The notes beneath the pieces were generated by a model, which was given only the letters and a program-made list of their open reading frames with translations, was not told the origin of the DNA and did no database searches. DNA of 64,000 bases from Paracoccus stylophorae. Its GTDB lineage: Bacteria; Pseudomonadota; Alphaproteobacteria; Rhodobacterales; Rhodobacteraceae. Positions 15,995 through 26,518 of this stretch are shown here, in pieces. The stretch's first letter is position 1, and each line of letters opens with the position of its first letter. Position numbers and translations under genes: made by a program. Location of the stretch: the NCBI RefSeq assembly GCF_028553765.1, contig NZ_CP067134.1, forward strand, positions 1,407,001 to 1,471,000. The letters are read 5' to 3'.

Positions 15995-16942
15995 CTATTC
16001 GCGTTGCTGCGCGGTCGATCTGAGAAGGTCCAGAAACGCCATCCCCGCCGGCGACAGGCTGTCTTCGCCGCGATGGGACACCCCCACCGGACCCGCGCCA
16101 AAAGGCACCGTCCAGTTGATCTGCGCCAGCAGCCCGGCTGCGACATCCAGCGCCGCGACATCGGCGGGCATCAGGCCCAGAACCTCGTTTCGTCGCAGCA
16201 AGGCCCGATTGGTCAGGAACGAGACCGATTCGATTGTCAGCTTCGGCGCCGATTTCCCCTGCCGGATGAAGAACTGATCGACCTGACGCCGCAACGTTGT
16301 CTCGTTCGGGGGCAGGATCCAGCCGAATTCGTTGATCTCGTCGGGGGTGACCACCGGCTTGCCGGCCAGCGCGTGATCGGGGCCGGCCACCATCACCACG
16401 CGTTCATCGAAGAATTTTTCCTGCACGACGGTCGAGCGGTGGCGATAGACGGGCAGGCGGCCCACGACCATGTCGATCTCGCCCGAGATCAGCGCGGGCA
16501 TCAGGATCTCGTTGGTGCCCTCGACGATCTTGATGGCGACGTTCGGCCGCTCGGCCAGCAGACGCGCCACCGCCACCGGCAGCAGCGACGGCGAGGCCGC
16601 AAGCAAGGTGCCGATCACCACCCGCCCGCTGCTGCCTTCGTTCAGATCGTCCAGTTCCTGTGCCGCGTTCGACACCTGCGCAAAGATCAGCTTGCCGTGC
16701 CGGATCAGTGCCTCGCCCGAGACGGTCGGGATGACGCCGCGATTGGTGCGGCGCAGCAATTCGACCTCGAAATCCAGTTCCAGATCCTGGATCATCTTGG
16801 TGGCCGCGGGCTGCGATATGCCCAGCTCCTGCGCGGCGTTGCGGATGTTTCCGTGGCGGCCCACCGCCACCAGCAGCCGCAACTGCCGCAGTTTCAGCCG
16901 GGTCAGCGCGCGCTCGACGATGCGGGATTGCGGCGAGGCCAT
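15995..16942 (-). CDS. LysR-family transcriptional regulator, probable regulator of the cluster
   Basis: A 315-residue regulator. The N-terminal winged HTH (about 14-75) has LRQLRLLVAVGRHGNIRNAA and ISQPAATKMIQDLE; the C-terminal periplasmic-binding-like effector domain runs about 105-305. The start at 16942 is set by the N-terminus of the HTH. It is co-transcribed with the upstream aspartate-dehydrogenase-like gene, 11 bases apart. Three GGTAT-N11-ATACC-like dyads in the region suit this class of protein, so it is the likely activator of the catabolic genes. The inducer is probably a pathway substrate or intermediate, which is inferred. Confidence 0.88.
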   Translation of the reverse strand: MASPQSRIVERALTRLKLRQLRLLVAVGRHGNIRNAAQELGISQPAATKMIQDLELDFEVELLRRTNRGVIPTVSGEALIRHGKLIFAQVSNAAQELDDLNEGSSGRVVIGTLLAASPSLLPVAVARLLAERPNVAIKIVEGTNEILMPALISGEIDMVVGRLPVYRHRSTVVQEKFFDERVVMVAGPDHALAGKPVVTPDEINEFGWILPPNETTLRRQVDQFFIRQGKSAPKLTIESVSFLTNRALLRRNEVLGLMPADVAALDVAAGLLAQINWTVPFGAGPVGVSHRGEDSLSPAGMAFLDLLRSTAQQRE

Positions 16943-16953
16943 CGGCGCGCCCC

Positions 16954-17736
16954 TCAGATGACGATCGTGGCGCGTTGCCGTTCGATGGCGGCCACCACGC
17001 TCATCGCGGCCAGGGCCGAGCTGCGCGGACTGTCGGGCAGGGGGGTTCCCTCGATGCGGAACGAAAAGCGGCCAAAGGCACCCGAGGCGTGAATCTCGTG
17101 GATGTTCGCGCTGATGCCGGGGTCGGCGATCAGGCGCACCTGGGTGGCGTCGAACCCGGTGCCCGCCAGCGCCACCGCCGCCGCCACATTGGCGTTCTTG
17201 GGGTATTCGGTGGCGGCCCTGCGCGCGTCGCCCGCGAAATGTTCGGCGGCTTTGGTCAGACCATCCAGGTCCAGCGCCGTTTCGGCCGGCGATCCCTTCC
17301 ATCCCGCCGGCGGCTTGCGCCCGATATAGGTCACCTCATCCAGCCCGCCGATCCGCGCGGCCTGAAGACAGTCCAGCGCGCCGATGGCGCCGCTGGCCAG
17401 ATGCAGCCGCGCACCGCCCTGCTGCGCCGCGTCTTCCAGCCTGTCGTGCAGGTCGCGATCCGCCAGCGCCCCAAGCGAGACGCTGACAAGGTCGATCCCC
17501 GCCGCAAGGATCGCGGGCCCATGCGCGGCAAGCCCGGCGTGCCCGGCGCAATCCACCATCAGATCGAGTCCCTCCGGCAGATCCCGCGCCTCCGTCACCT
17601 GCATCGCATCCGCGTCCTGCCCGTCCAGCGCGCGCCGTGTGCGCATCAGGAACACGGCCGGCCGAATGCCCCGCGATCCAAGCTGCGCCGACACATATCC
17701 GGCGATGGCACCGTGTCCGATCAGGCCAATCTTCAT
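16954..17736 (-). CDS. nadX: Aspartate dehydrogenase-like oxidoreductase (NadX family)
   Basis: A 260-residue protein. The Rossmann NAD(P)-binding start MKIGLIGHGAIAGYV and the DUF108 C-terminal half (LASGAIGALDCLQAA, YPKNANVAAAVALAG, DPGISANIHEI) are typical of L-aspartate dehydrogenase, which interconverts L-aspartate and iminoaspartate/oxaloacetate plus ammonia. NAD synthesis by this enzyme would need nadA and nadC, which are not in the window. Its place in an operon with the LysR gene, divergent from the DapA-like gene across an LTTR site, points to a catabolic job such as processing an amino or imino acid from ring cleavage. Family assignment is good; substrate is uncertain. Confidence 0.8.
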   Translation of the reverse strand: MKIGLIGHGAIAGYVSAQLGSRGIRPAVFLMRTRRALDGQDADAMQVTEARDLPEGLDLMVDCAGHAGLAAHGPAILAAGIDLVSVSLGALADRDLHDRLEDAAQQGGARLHLASGAIGALDCLQAARIGGLDEVTYIGRKPPAGWKGSPAETALDLDGLTKAAEHFAGDARRAATEYPKNANVAAAVALAGTGFDATQVRLIADPGISANIHEIHASGAFGRFSFRIEGTPLPDSPRSSALAAMSVVAAIERQRATIVI

Positions 17737-17804
17737 CCTCGCCTCCCTTTTCCCACCATCCTTTCATCACCGCGAAAACCGCAAAAGGCAAATCTTCCGC
17801 GCTC

Positions 17805-17827
17805 CGGTATGCATTTTTTCGATACCG
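17805..17827. promoter_or_regulatory. LysR-type operator in the nadX / dapA-like divergent promoter
   Basis: CGGTAT (17805-17810), 11 bases, then ATACCG (17822-17827) form a perfect six-base dyad with the T-N11-A core. It lies about 80 bases before the nadX start and 124 before the DapA-like start, so one bound regulator could act on both directions and on its own expression. Confidence 0.75.
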
Positions 17828-17939
17828 ACTTCGTCGCAGAACATTTGGCTTCGACGCCAAGTCCTGACTGAATGCCCGCAAACCCGACCTGCCGTCCCGA
17901 CAGGTCCGACCGATGCAATCGAACAGGAAGGCGGCTGCC

Positions 17940-18893
17940 ATGAACTATGCCAAGCACGAAGCCAAGGCCCATGCGCGCGAGACCATGCGCGGAATCTGGG
18001 CCGCCGCGCTGAACCCCTTCGATGCGGATCTGCAACTGGATGAGGCCGGGCTGCGCAGCAATATCCGCCACTGGATCGACGATCTGGGGATTCAGGGGCT
18101 GTTCATCGCCGGCAAGCAGGGCGAATTCTGGTCGATGTCGCTTGACGAACGCAAGCGCAACATGACCCTTGCGGTCGAGGAATGTGCCGGCAAGGCGGGC
18201 ACGATCATGTCGATCTCGGACCAGAACGTGGACACGGTGCTGGAACTGGGCCGTCATGCCCAGGATTGCGGGGCCGATTATGTCGTGGTCCATGCCCCGA
18301 TGCTGAGCTTCTGCACCGAGCGCGACGAGGTGCTGTACAACTATTACAAGCATCTCTGCGACCGGCTGGATATCGGCATCGCCATGTGGAGCCATCCCGA
18401 CAGCGGCTATCTGATGGAACCCGAAACCTGCGCCCGCATTGCCGAGTTGCCCAACATCATGGCGATCAAATATTCCGTCCCCAGAGAGATGTATGCCCGC
18501 CTGACCCGGATGGTCGGAGACAAGATCCTGGTCTCGACCTCGTCCGAGGTCGAATGGCTGGACAATATCGAGGAGCTGGGCTGGCAGCTGTATCTGTGCT
18601 CGTCCCCGCCCTATCAGTTGCAGACCAAGAACGACCGGCGGATGCACGAATATACCGAACTGGCCTTTGCCGGCAAATTCGACGAGGCGCGGCGCGTCCG
18701 CGACAGCCTGAACCCCGTGCGCGAGGCGATCCACCGGACGAAACCCGGCGGCAAGCCCACCGCGCATGGCAAATACTGGCAGGAATTGCTGGGTCAGGTC
18801 GGCGGACGGGTGCGCCATCCGATGCTGGAACTGACCGAGGCGGAAAAGGCCGCGACCAGCGCCGCGTTCGAGGATTGCGGCCTGACGCTGTAA
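17940..18893 (+). CDS. DapA/NAL-superfamily lyase with altered active-site motifs
   Basis: A 317-residue TIM-barrel protein of the dihydrodipicolinate synthase/N-acetylneuraminate lyase superfamily. The start at 17940 has AGGAAGG upstream. The Schiff-base lysine is kept in IMAIKYSVP. The usual G-T-T-G-E loop is instead GKQGE, and the tyrosine of the Y-Y-N-(K/R)-P loop is replaced (VVVHAPMLSF). It is therefore unlikely to be a lysine-pathway DapA. It may be a decarboxylase, hydratase or aldolase acting on a ring-cleavage product, as its regulatory site and neighbours suggest. The EamA gene follows 25 bases downstream. Confidence 0.75.
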   Translation: MNYAKHEAKAHARETMRGIWAAALNPFDADLQLDEAGLRSNIRHWIDDLGIQGLFIAGKQGEFWSMSLDERKRNMTLAVEECAGKAGTIMSISDQNVDTVLELGRHAQDCGADYVVVHAPMLSFCTERDEVLYNYYKHLCDRLDIGIAMWSHPDSGYLMEPETCARIAELPNIMAIKYSVPREMYARLTRMVGDKILVSTSSEVEWLDNIEELGWQLYLCSSPPYQLQTKNDRRMHEYTELAFAGKFDEARRVRDSLNPVREAIHRTKPGGKPTAHGKYWQELLGQVGGRVRHPMLELTEAEKAATSAAFEDCGLTL

Positions 18894-18918
18894 CTCCGCC
18901 GCGGCGGGGGACGAAAGG

Positions 18919-19803
18919 GTGACCGGCGAGATTTTCGCCCTGCTGGCGGCAATGGCCTATGGCATCGCCGGCGTCACCATTGTCAAGGGCCAGGCGACGG
19001 CGCGCGGCGATAACGGCCTGTTCCTGTCGGTCATGGCCACCGCCCTGCTGACATGGACGCTGTGGCTGGGCTGGGGCGAGGTGCCGCTGCACCGCCTGTC
19101 CGAGCCGGGCCATCTGCGCGCGCTGGCGATCTTTGCCTTGGCCGGTCTGTTCTCGACCGTGCTGGGCCGGCTGACCATGTATCGCGCGACCGAACGCATC
19201 GGCGCGGTGCGCGCCAGCCTGCTGCGGCGGCTGACGCCGGTTTTCGCGCTGTTCTGCGCCTTTCTGCTGCTGGCCGAGATCCCCGATGGCCCGACGCTGG
19301 CCGGCGGCGCGATCATCATGGTCGGCGTGCTGTGGTATTGGCGGTCGCCGGCGGGCAAGTCCGCGCGGCTGTTCGATGCGGGGATGGTGCTGGGCACCGC
19401 CTCGGCCTTCTTCTATGCCTTTGCCTATACGCTGCGCAGCCTTGGCCTTGACACGCTGCCCGATGCCGCCCTGGGCACACTGACCGGCGCGATTGTCGGT
19501 GGCGTGTGGTTTCTTGCGGCCGCGTTCGTGCGGCGCGGTGCGGTGGCCGGTATGCGGTATCTGCTGCGCGATTGCGGCGTCTGGCACGCAGCCACCGCCG
19601 TGGCGCTGAGCGTGGGGCAGACGCTGCAGTTCTTTGCGCTGAAATTCACCTCGGTCACCGTCGTCGCCGTTCTGGGCACGCTGGAGGTCTTTTTCTCGGC
19701 GGTCCTTGTCCTTGCCTTCTTTCCGGGCGAGACGATCCCGCGCCGGCGTCTGGTCCTTGCGGGCACCGCCGCCGCCATCGGCACCGCGATCCTGTTCGCC
19801 TGA
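18919..19803 (+). CDS. EamA/DMT-family transporter
   Basis: A 294-residue inner-membrane protein with ten predicted membrane segments in two five-helix EamA repeats (about 3-140 and 155-293). The GTG start at 18919 is the first codon in frame that keeps the whole first helix; it follows GGGGGACGAAAG. DMT proteins usually export metabolites or amino acids. It is probably co-transcribed with the DapA-like gene and may relieve build-up of a pathway intermediate. Substrate unknown. Confidence 0.82.
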   Translation: MTGEIFALLAAMAYGIAGVTIVKGQATARGDNGLFLSVMATALLTWTLWLGWGEVPLHRLSEPGHLRALAIFALAGLFSTVLGRLTMYRATERIGAVRASLLRRLTPVFALFCAFLLLAEIPDGPTLAGGAIIMVGVLWYWRSPAGKSARLFDAGMVLGTASAFFYAFAYTLRSLGLDTLPDAALGTLTGAIVGGVWFLAAAFVRRGAVAGMRYLLRDCGVWHAATAVALSVGQTLQFFALKFTSVTVVAVLGTLEVFFSAVLVLAFFPGETIPRRRLVLAGTAAAIGTAILFA

Positions 19804-19809
19804 CGTTTG

Positions 19810-19830
19810 GGTATCAGCAATCGTGATATC
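19810..19830 (+). promoter_or_regulatory. LysR-type operator before the 3-hydroxyanthranilate dioxygenase gene
   Basis: GGTAT-N11-ATATC, with the same arms and orientation relative to its gene as the site at 15959-15979. The centre is about 115 bases before the dioxygenase start and begins six bases after the EamA stop, so the dioxygenase-TRAP operon can be induced separately from dapA-like/eamA. Confidence 0.68.
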
Positions 19831-19934
19831 CATTTTCGGCGAATCCCCTTATTCTTATCGCCCCGCCTGACCTAGGCTGGGCGTTGCGGGATATCGGAAC
19901 GCGCGCCCGCCCAACTGATCCAAGGGAGGCTTCG

Positions 19935-21537
<1,603 letters not shown>

Positions 21538-21597
21538 CACCGCGACCGACGGCGGCAATCGCGCCGCCGTTTCGGCCGGGCCTGCAGGGAGAACCCG

Positions 21598-22137
21598 ATG
21601 CTGGGGAAACTGTCCGCCGGTTGGGCGCGGATCGAGCTTGGCGCGGCGGCCATTCTGGCCGTCGCGATCACCATCCTGATCCTGCTGAACGTCGTCACGC
21701 GCAGCCTTGGCGCGGCGCTGTTCTGGACCGATGAGCTGGCCATCTATGCGATGGTCTGGATGACCTTTCTGGGCGCCTCCGCCGCGGTCCATCACGGCAG
21801 CGCCGTGGCCGTCACCATCGTGACCGACGCCCTGTCGCCGGGCCTGCGCAAGATCGCCGTCAGGCTGGTCGATCTGATCGTGCTGGGCTTTGCGCTGATG
21901 ATGATCTGGTTCTGCTGGCAGTGGTTCGCGCCCGACATGCTGCTGCGCAGCGGCTTTGACATCGGCGCGTTCCAAAGCGAGACGTTCAAGTTCATCTATT
22001 CGGAACCGACCACGACACTGGGCATCCGCAAGGTCTGGGTCTGGATCGTGGTGTGGCTGTTCTCGGCCGGTGCGACGCTGCATGCGGTGGCAAACCTGTC
22101 GCGGCCGGCCGACCGCGTCAACGTGGAAGCAAGCTGA
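21598..22137 (+). CDS. dctQ: TRAP transporter small permease DctQ
   Basis: A 179-residue protein with four membrane helices (about 15-35, 50-68, 88-110, 140-162), the usual DctQ layout, with FWTDELAIYAMVWMTFLGAS as the conserved helix-2 region. It forms the membrane complex with DctM. Its stop overlaps the DctM start by one base (TGATG), so the two are translationally coupled. Confidence 0.88.
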   Translation: MLGKLSAGWARIELGAAAILAVAITILILLNVVTRSLGAALFWTDELAIYAMVWMTFLGASAAVHHGSAVAVTIVTDALSPGLRKIAVRLVDLIVLGFALMMIWFCWQWFAPDMLLRSGFDIGAFQSETFKFIYSEPTTTLGIRKVWVWIVVWLFSAGATLHAVANLSRPADRVNVEAS

Positions 22138-23396
22138 TGACCCCTGTCCTTTTCCTGGTGCTGCTGCTGCTGTCGGTCCCGGTCGCGCTGGTTCTTGCGC
22201 TGACCGCCATCGGATATATCTGGGCCAGCGGAAACACGGTCCTGTATGACAGCTTCGCGCAGAAGATGTTCGCCGGGATCGAGAATTACGGCCTGCTGGC
22301 GATTCCGCTGTTCATGCTGGCGGGTGAGTTGATGAACGAGGGCGGGATGACGCGCCGCCTGATCAACGCGGCGCGGGTCTTTGTCGGCGGATTTCGCGGC
22401 GGGCTGGCCTATATCAACCTGCTGGCCAACATGTTCATGGCGGCCATCATCGGCTCGGCCACCGCCCAGATCGCCGTCATGGCGCAGGCGATGGTCCCGC
22501 AGATGGAACAGGAAGGCTATGATCGCGGGTTCGCGGCCGCGACCACGGCGGCGGGCGGGCTGCTGGCCCCGATCATCCCGCCGTCGATGATGTTCGTCAT
22601 CTTCGGCGTCCTGGCCCAGATCCCCATCGGCGACATGTTCCTGGCTGGCATCCTGCCCGGCCTGATCCTGGCATTCGCAGTGGTGTGCGTCATCGCCACG
22701 ATCGGTTTCGTGCAGGGGTTTCCGAAGGGCGAATGGTTCACCGCGTCCGAGGCGGCCTCGGCGCTGCTGTATTGCCTTCCCGCCACGCTGATCCCCATTG
22801 CCATCGTGGGCGGCATCCTGCTGGGCATCGCGACGCCCACCGAATCCGCCGCCGTCGCATCGCTGATCGCGTTTCTGGTCGGCTGGCTGGTCTATCGCGA
22901 GTTGAAACCGTCCGCGCTGTTCGGCGTGTTCCGGCGCACGGCGGTGAACGCGTCGATGATCATCTTCATGATCGCTGCGGCCAATGTCTTTGGCTGGGTC
23001 ATCATCTACGAGGCGCTGCCGCAGAAGCTGGCCGCCTATATCACCTCGGTCACCAGCGATCCGTTCGTGTTCCTGCTGATCATCAACGTGATGCTGCTGT
23101 TCGTGGGCATGCTGATCGACGGCATTGCCGCGCTGATCCTGCTGACCCCGATCCTGCTGCCCATCGCCATCGCGCATTACGGCATCAGCCCGTTCCATTT
23201 CGGCGTCGTCGTCTGCCTGAACCTGGCTCTGGGCCTGCTGACCCCGCCGGTCGGCGTCGGCCTGTATATCGCGGCGGCGATGAGCAAGACGAACCCCGGA
23301 CAGGTCCTGAAATCGCTGTGGCCGTTCCTTGTGGCCGTCGCGGCGGTGCTGCTGCTGCTGAGCCGGTTCCCGGTGTTGTCGACGGCGTTGATCTGA
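22137..23396 (+). CDS. dctM: TRAP transporter large permease DctM
   Basis: A 419-residue permease with about 12 membrane segments that carries the substrate using the Na+ gradient. Conserved family parts are IPLFMLAGELMNEGGM, GSATAQIAVMAQAMVP, AAGGLLAPIIPPSMMF and LLTPPVGVGLYIAAA. The ATG at 22137 starts inside the DctQ stop. It is the last gene of the dioxygenase-TRAP operon; the end faces the opposing tctA 81 bases away, with GC-rich hairpins in the gap but no clear T-tract terminator. Confidence 0.92.
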   Translation: MTPVLFLVLLLLSVPVALVLALTAIGYIWASGNTVLYDSFAQKMFAGIENYGLLAIPLFMLAGELMNEGGMTRRLINAARVFVGGFRGGLAYINLLANMFMAAIIGSATAQIAVMAQAMVPQMEQEGYDRGFAAATTAAGGLLAPIIPPSMMFVIFGVLAQIPIGDMFLAGILPGLILAFAVVCVIATIGFVQGFPKGEWFTASEAASALLYCLPATLIPIAIVGGILLGIATPTESAAVASLIAFLVGWLVYRELKPSALFGVFRRTAVNASMIIFMIAAANVFGWVIIYEALPQKLAAYITSVTSDPFVFLLIINVMLLFVGMLIDGIAALILLTPILLPIAIAHYGISPFHFGVVVCLNLALGLLTPPVGVGLYIAAAMSKTNPGQVLKSLWPFLVAVAAVLLLLSRFPVLSTALI

Positions 23397-23477
23397 CGGC
23401 GGCGGGGCCGGGCGGTCCGGACGGCGCGTCGTCAGCGGGCCTTCGGGCCACCGGCCGGCGCGCCTGCCGTCACGCGA

Positions 23478-24959
23478 TCACTCCGCGCTTTCCGCGTGCT
23501 TTTTCCACGCCGACCGCAGGCTCATCACCAGGATGCCTATGATGGCCAGCACCAGCACCGCCGAGATCGGGCGGTCGAAGAAGTCCATCGGCGACTGGAT
23601 GCGCGCCATGGCGCTGCGGAACTTGGCCTCCATGATGCCGCCAAGCACCATCCCCAGAATGATCGGCACGATGGGCACGTTCAGACGCTTCAGGATCGCG
23701 CCGAACAGGCCGAACGCCGTCGCGATCAGGCAGTCGGTGATCGAGTTGCGCAGCGAATAGACGCCCACGAAGGAAAACATCAGCACCAGAACGCCGATGA
23801 TCCGGTTCGGGATGCTGATCACGCGGACCAGCAGCCTGGTGGACATCAGCAGGAACGCCAGCGCGAAGATGTTCAGCACCAGCAGCGCGATATACAGCGC
23901 AATGACGAAATCCATCCGTTCCGCCAGAAGCTGCGGGCCGGGGACGACGTTGTGGACATAGAACACGGCCAGCATCATCGCCGTCAGCGCCTCGCCCGGC
24001 ACGCCAAGCGCCAGCAGAGGGATCAGCGCCGCAGCCGGCACCGAATTGTTCGCCGATTCCGACGCGATCAGCCCTTCGGGCGATCCGTCGCCGAACTGTT
24101 CGGGCGTTTTCGAGGTTCTCTGGGCATAGGAATAGGCCAGGAACTGCGACACGAACTCGCCCACGCCGGGGATGATGCCGACGCCGACGCCGAAGGCCGA
24201 CGACACGCCCGCAATGCGCTTGTGCTGCCAGACCTCGCGCATGGCGCTGAAGACGCTGCCGCGGACCTTCTGCGGTTCCACATGATCGTCCGACCCCGAC
24301 AGCAAAAGGAACGCCTGGCTCAGCGCGAACAGCCCCAGCACCACGACCACCAGATTGACCCCGGAACTGAGCCAGGACTGGCCGAACGTGAACCGCTGCG
24401 TATAGTTGATCGGCTCCATCCCGACGGTGTTCAGCAGGATGCCAAAACAGGCCATCATCCCGGCGGCAAAGACCTGACCGCGATGCGACAGGATCACCAG
24501 GATGACCCCGAACAGCGCAGCAAGGAAAATCTCGCGCGAGCCGAACATCGGCGCGACCTTTGTCAGCACCGGCATCAGCACGACAAGGCTGACGATGGAC
24601 ACCATCGCCCCGAAAAAGGACGCCGAATAGGCCAGGCCAAGCGCCCGTTGCGCCTGCCCCCGGCGCGTCATCGGATAACCGTCATAGGTCGTCAGCGCAT
24701 TGACGGCCGTGCCGGGCGTGTTCATCAGGATCGCCGGAATCGCGCCGCCATACATCGACGAGCCGTAGATCCCCAGCAAAAGCGAAAGCCCGACCAGCGG
24801 ATCGAAGATGAACGTGGTCGGCAGCAGGATCGCGATGGCGACCGCGGGTCCCACGCCGGGGATCGCGCCGATGACGACGCCGCCGACGGACCCCACCAGC
24901 AACGCGACCAGCACGGCCGGTTGCAACAAAAGCCCCAGGGCTGGCAGCACTTGGTCCAC
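23478..24959 (-). CDS. tctA: Tripartite tricarboxylate transporter large permease TctA
   Basis: A 493-residue permease with about 12 membrane segments. The two TctA glycine-rich hallmarks are present: VVIGAIPGVGPAVAIAILLP near the start and VGIIPGVGEFVSQFLAYS in the middle. The start is GTG at 24959 with AAGGGGA upstream. It forms the uptake system with TctB and the binding protein TctC encoded upstream, and is last in the kynureninase operon. TTT systems import carboxylates and aromatic acids; here the substrate is probably tied to kynureninase or the sulfatase-family enzyme. Confidence 0.93.
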   Translation of the reverse strand: MDQVLPALGLLLQPAVLVALLVGSVGGVVIGAIPGVGPAVAIAILLPTTFIFDPLVGLSLLLGIYGSSMYGGAIPAILMNTPGTAVNALTTYDGYPMTRRGQAQRALGLAYSASFFGAMVSIVSLVVLMPVLTKVAPMFGSREIFLAALFGVILVILSHRGQVFAAGMMACFGILLNTVGMEPINYTQRFTFGQSWLSSGVNLVVVVLGLFALSQAFLLLSGSDDHVEPQKVRGSVFSAMREVWQHKRIAGVSSAFGVGVGIIPGVGEFVSQFLAYSYAQRTSKTPEQFGDGSPEGLIASESANNSVPAAALIPLLALGVPGEALTAMMLAVFYVHNVVPGPQLLAERMDFVIALYIALLVLNIFALAFLLMSTRLLVRVISIPNRIIGVLVLMFSFVGVYSLRNSITDCLIATAFGLFGAILKRLNVPIVPIILGMVLGGIMEAKFRSAMARIQSPMDFFDRPISAVLVLAIIGILVMSLRSAWKKHAESAE

Positions 24960-24969
24960 GGCTGTCCCC

Positions 24970-25512
24970 TTACAGATAAACGATGAAGAAATTGCGCCAA
25001 GCGGGCGGCAAAAGCTCGTAGATCGCGCCGCCCGGCACGTTCACCCGCAGACCGACCTTGAACAGCAAGACGATCAGGATGCCCGACAGCGCCGCAAGCA
25101 ACAGCATGCGCGGGCTGCGGTAACCGCTGCGCCAGAACAGCCCGACCGCGATCAGGATGCTTGACGGAAGATAGCCCAGTTGCGGCACCAGCAGCACGAA
25201 GGCCAGAAACCACGCCGCATATTCCACGAATCCCAGCCAGACCCGCAATTCTGCCAGCCGCCCCGGAATCCGCGGCGACAGGACCGAGCCAAGCAGGTTG
25301 AAGGCGGCGAAAACGACCATGCCGAACACGCCGACCGCCGGCCACAGCGTCGGCTGCGCAGACCACACCGTCCCTTCGGCCGGCGTGGTCTGAAAGGGAA
25401 AGCTGACAAGCAGGAAAAGCGAGAAGAGAAGCATCGCCGTGGCGAAGACGAAATCGCCCCGCCGCCTTTCGCGGCGGAAAAACTTCAGGAACCCGGTGGC
25501 GTTGCTGGGCAT
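24970..25512 (-). CDS. tctB: Tripartite tricarboxylate transporter small permease TctB
   Basis: A 180-residue membrane protein with four predicted helices (about 20-40, 55-75, 92-125, 135-158), the normal TctB layout. The start at 25512 is preceded by GGAGGAG. It lies between tctC and tctA with short gaps (27 and 10 bases). TctB sequences vary widely, so the call leans on helix pattern and position. Confidence 0.88.
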   Translation of the reverse strand: MPSNATGFLKFFRRERRRGDFVFATAMLLFSLFLLVSFPFQTTPAEGTVWSAQPTLWPAVGVFGMVVFAAFNLLGSVLSPRIPGRLAELRVWLGFVEYAAWFLAFVLLVPQLGYLPSSILIAVGLFWRSGYRSPRMLLLAALSGILIVLLFKVGLRVNVPGGAIYELLPPAWRNFFIVYL

Positions 25513-25539
25513 GACGTCTTCTCCTCCCCCAAGGCCGCG

Positions 25540-26481
25540 TTACTGCAGCAGCTTCTCGATCGTGGCCAGCGCCGCCTTGTCCGACGCGATCTGGGCATCG
25601 GCCTCTTCCTTCGTCTTCCAGCGGATCAGCGCGCCGGTCTGTTCGGCAATGTCCTGCATCCGCTGCGATTCGACGGCTTTCTTGCCCACCTCGGTGATCT
25701 TGTCGCGGATGTCCTGCGGCGTGTCCTTGTGCACGAACAGACCGTTCCACAGCGACAGGTTCAGGTCCGGCACGATCTCCGCGACCGCCGGGGCGTCGGG
25801 GGCGACGGGCAGGCGGGTATCGCCGAACGCCGCCAGCACATTCACGCTGTCGATGCAGGGCAGGATCGTCTGGACGGTCACCGTCATCACATCGACATCA
25901 CCCGAGGCAAGCGTGTTGCAATCCAGCGCATCGAACGCCGCGTTCGAGGCGAATTCGATGCCCGTCGTCGCGGCCAGCGCGAATGTCGCCCGCGTCGGCA
26001 GAAGTTTCGATCCGAAATGCCCGAACACGACCGGATTTTCCTGCGAATATTCCGCCAACCCCTCGACCGAATCGAAGGGCAGGTCGCCGCGCGAGGCAAT
26101 CACGAACGGATAGGTCAGATAGATGCCAAGCGGCTCGAACGGGTTGGGGTTCAGCTGCGGAATCCCGACCTGGTCGCCAAAGGCCGGGATCGCGTTGACC
26201 AGCGCGCCGATCGTATAGCCATCGGCGGGTTGCTGGGCGAAATAGACCGCGCCGGGGAACGGCCCGCCGCCGCCGCCGGGCTTGTTCAGCACCGCCGAGG
26301 CCACGCCGTAGGTCGCCTGAAACTCATCGGCGATGATCCGGGTGGTGATGTCGGCCAGATCGCCCGGCGGCCAGGGCACGACGAACGAGACGGGTTTTTC
26401 GGGATATTCCGCCTGTGCCGACAGCGGCGCAAGCAGCGCGATGGCGGCGGTGGCCACCGTTCCAAGGATATGCAGTTTCAT
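25540..26481 (-). CDS. tctC: Tripartite tricarboxylate transporter binding protein TctC
   Basis: A 313-residue periplasmic protein with a Sec signal peptide (about 1-24, ending LLAPLSAQA). The mature start YPEKPVSFVVPWPPGDLADITTR is the family signature, followed by VLNKPGGGGGPFPGAVYFAQQPADGYT. The usual A-G-G-x-x-D at the ligand pocket reads WPPGDLAD, a change that may reflect an unusual ligand. Two cysteines (about 191 and 212) could form a disulfide. A good GGGAGGAACC ribosome site precedes the ATG. Ligand unknown. Confidence 0.88.
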   Translation of the reverse strand: MKLHILGTVATAAIALLAPLSAQAEYPEKPVSFVVPWPPGDLADITTRIIADEFQATYGVASAVLNKPGGGGGPFPGAVYFAQQPADGYTIGALVNAIPAFGDQVGIPQLNPNPFEPLGIYLTYPFVIASRGDLPFDSVEGLAEYSQENPVVFGHFGSKLLPTRATFALAATTGIEFASNAAFDALDCNTLASGDVDVMTVTVQTILPCIDSVNVLAAFGDTRLPVAPDAPAVAEIVPDLNLSLWNGLFVHKDTPQDIRDKITEVGKKAVESQRMQDIAEQTGALIRWKTKEEADAQIASDKAALATIEKLLQ

Positions 26482-26518
26482 GGTTCCTCCCAGTTTTCTG
26501 CGAATGGTCGTTACTCCG

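Noticed and set aside
16954..17736. NadX as part of NAD biosynthesis (iminoaspartate for quinolinate)
   Set aside because: nadA and nadC are not nearby, and the gene is tied by operator and operon to a LysR-controlled catabolic cluster. It is kept only as an alternative.
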